Below are positions 6,295 to 6,353 of a DNA stretch of 6,353 nt, one piece after another. Under the pieces are notes generated by a model. That model was given only the letters and a program-made list of their open reading frames with translations. It ran no database searches and was not told the origin of the DNA. Positions within the stretch are counted from its first letter, which is position 1, and every line of letters starts with the position of its first letter. Source of the stretch: CAZISM01 sp964541895 (GTDB lineage: Bacteria; Zhuqueibacterota; Zhuqueibacteria; Residuimicrobiales; Residuimicrobiaceae); the NCBI GenBank assembly GCA_964541895.1, contig CAZISM010000219.1, positions 1-6,353 of the forward strand. The letters are read 5' to 3'. The position numbers and the translations under genes are program-made.

Positions 6295-6353
6295 ATTGCG
6301 AGCGCAGGCGCCGGTATCGCCAAAGAGGCGGCACTCGCATGCAGCGAAGCAAT
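6295..6353. repeat. Intergenic palindromic repeat of the ATTGCGAG...CGAAGCAAT type (possibly cut at the window edge)
   Basis: The segment starts CGTCATTGCGAGCG (from 6291) and ends GCAGCGAAGCAAT at the last base, so ATTGC (6295-6299) and GCAAT (6349-6353) form terminal inverted arms. An internal GGCG (6307-6310) can pair with CGCC (6318-6321). Sequences with these exact ends occur as dispersed palindromes between genes in many unrelated bacteria (known from memory, not searched). It follows kduD by about 40 bp and is non-coding. Confidence 0.55.

Noticed and set aside
1..6353. CRISPR array, tRNA, rRNA, insertion sequence or phage gene
   Set aside because: No regularly spaced repeats, no tRNA-like cloverleaf or rRNA sequence, and no transposase or integrase motif were seen on either strand.

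Overview
The window is bacterial DNA of moderately high GC (judged by eye, not computed). It has compact gene packing, clear AGGAG-type ribosome binding sites on most genes, and at least one exported protein with a Sec-type signal peptide. The content suggests a Gram-negative saprophyte or gut/sediment carbohydrate degrader. DUF4861 next to kduI/kduD is typical of the FCB side of the tree (Bacteroidota, Calditrichota/KSB1 and relatives). The strong Shine-Dalgarno sequences argue mildly against Bacteroidota proper. The taxonomic guess is inference only.

Layout. The left half reads on the minus strand. In transcription order it holds a class II fructose-bisphosphate aldolase (2973 to 2002), a rho-independent terminator (1994 to 1968), a DUF1638 protein (1826 to 1083), and a Gfo/Idh/MocA oxidoreductase (1067 to beyond base 1, so cut by the window edge). 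The last two are 15 bp apart and look like one transcription unit with its own candidate promoter and a structured leader. A divergent intergenic region (2974-3349) separates these from a plus-strand operon: an exported DUF4861 protein (3350-4612), kduI (4621-5451) and kduD (5492-6253). After kduD the window ends in an inverted-repeat element whose termini resemble a widespread class of bacterial intergenic palindromes.

How the genes work together. KduI and KduD are consecutive enzymes of unsaturated-uronate catabolism. KduI isomerises 5-keto-4-deoxyuronate, released from pectin-type or glycosaminoglycan-type polysaccharides after lyase and unsaturated-uronyl hydrolase action. KduD then reduces the product to 2-keto-3-deoxygluconate. 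The exported DUF4861 protein is translationally close to kduI (its stop codon overlaps the kduI ribosome binding site) and probably acts outside the cytoplasm on the same class of substrate, but its reaction is not shown by the sequence. The lyase, hydrolase, transporter, KDG kinase and KDPG aldolase needed to complete the route are not in the window. The aldolase across the divergent region is a normal glycolytic enzyme by motif. The DUF1638-oxidoreductase pair is the least understood part: DUF1638 has no assigned biochemical role, and this copy keeps a conserved-looking set of Cys/His/Asp motifs.

The window is mostly a recognisable carbohydrate-catabolic neighbourhood. The points most worth following up are the two uncharacterised families (DUF4861 and DUF1638), the palindromes in the divergent promoter region, and the two non-coding palindromic elements.
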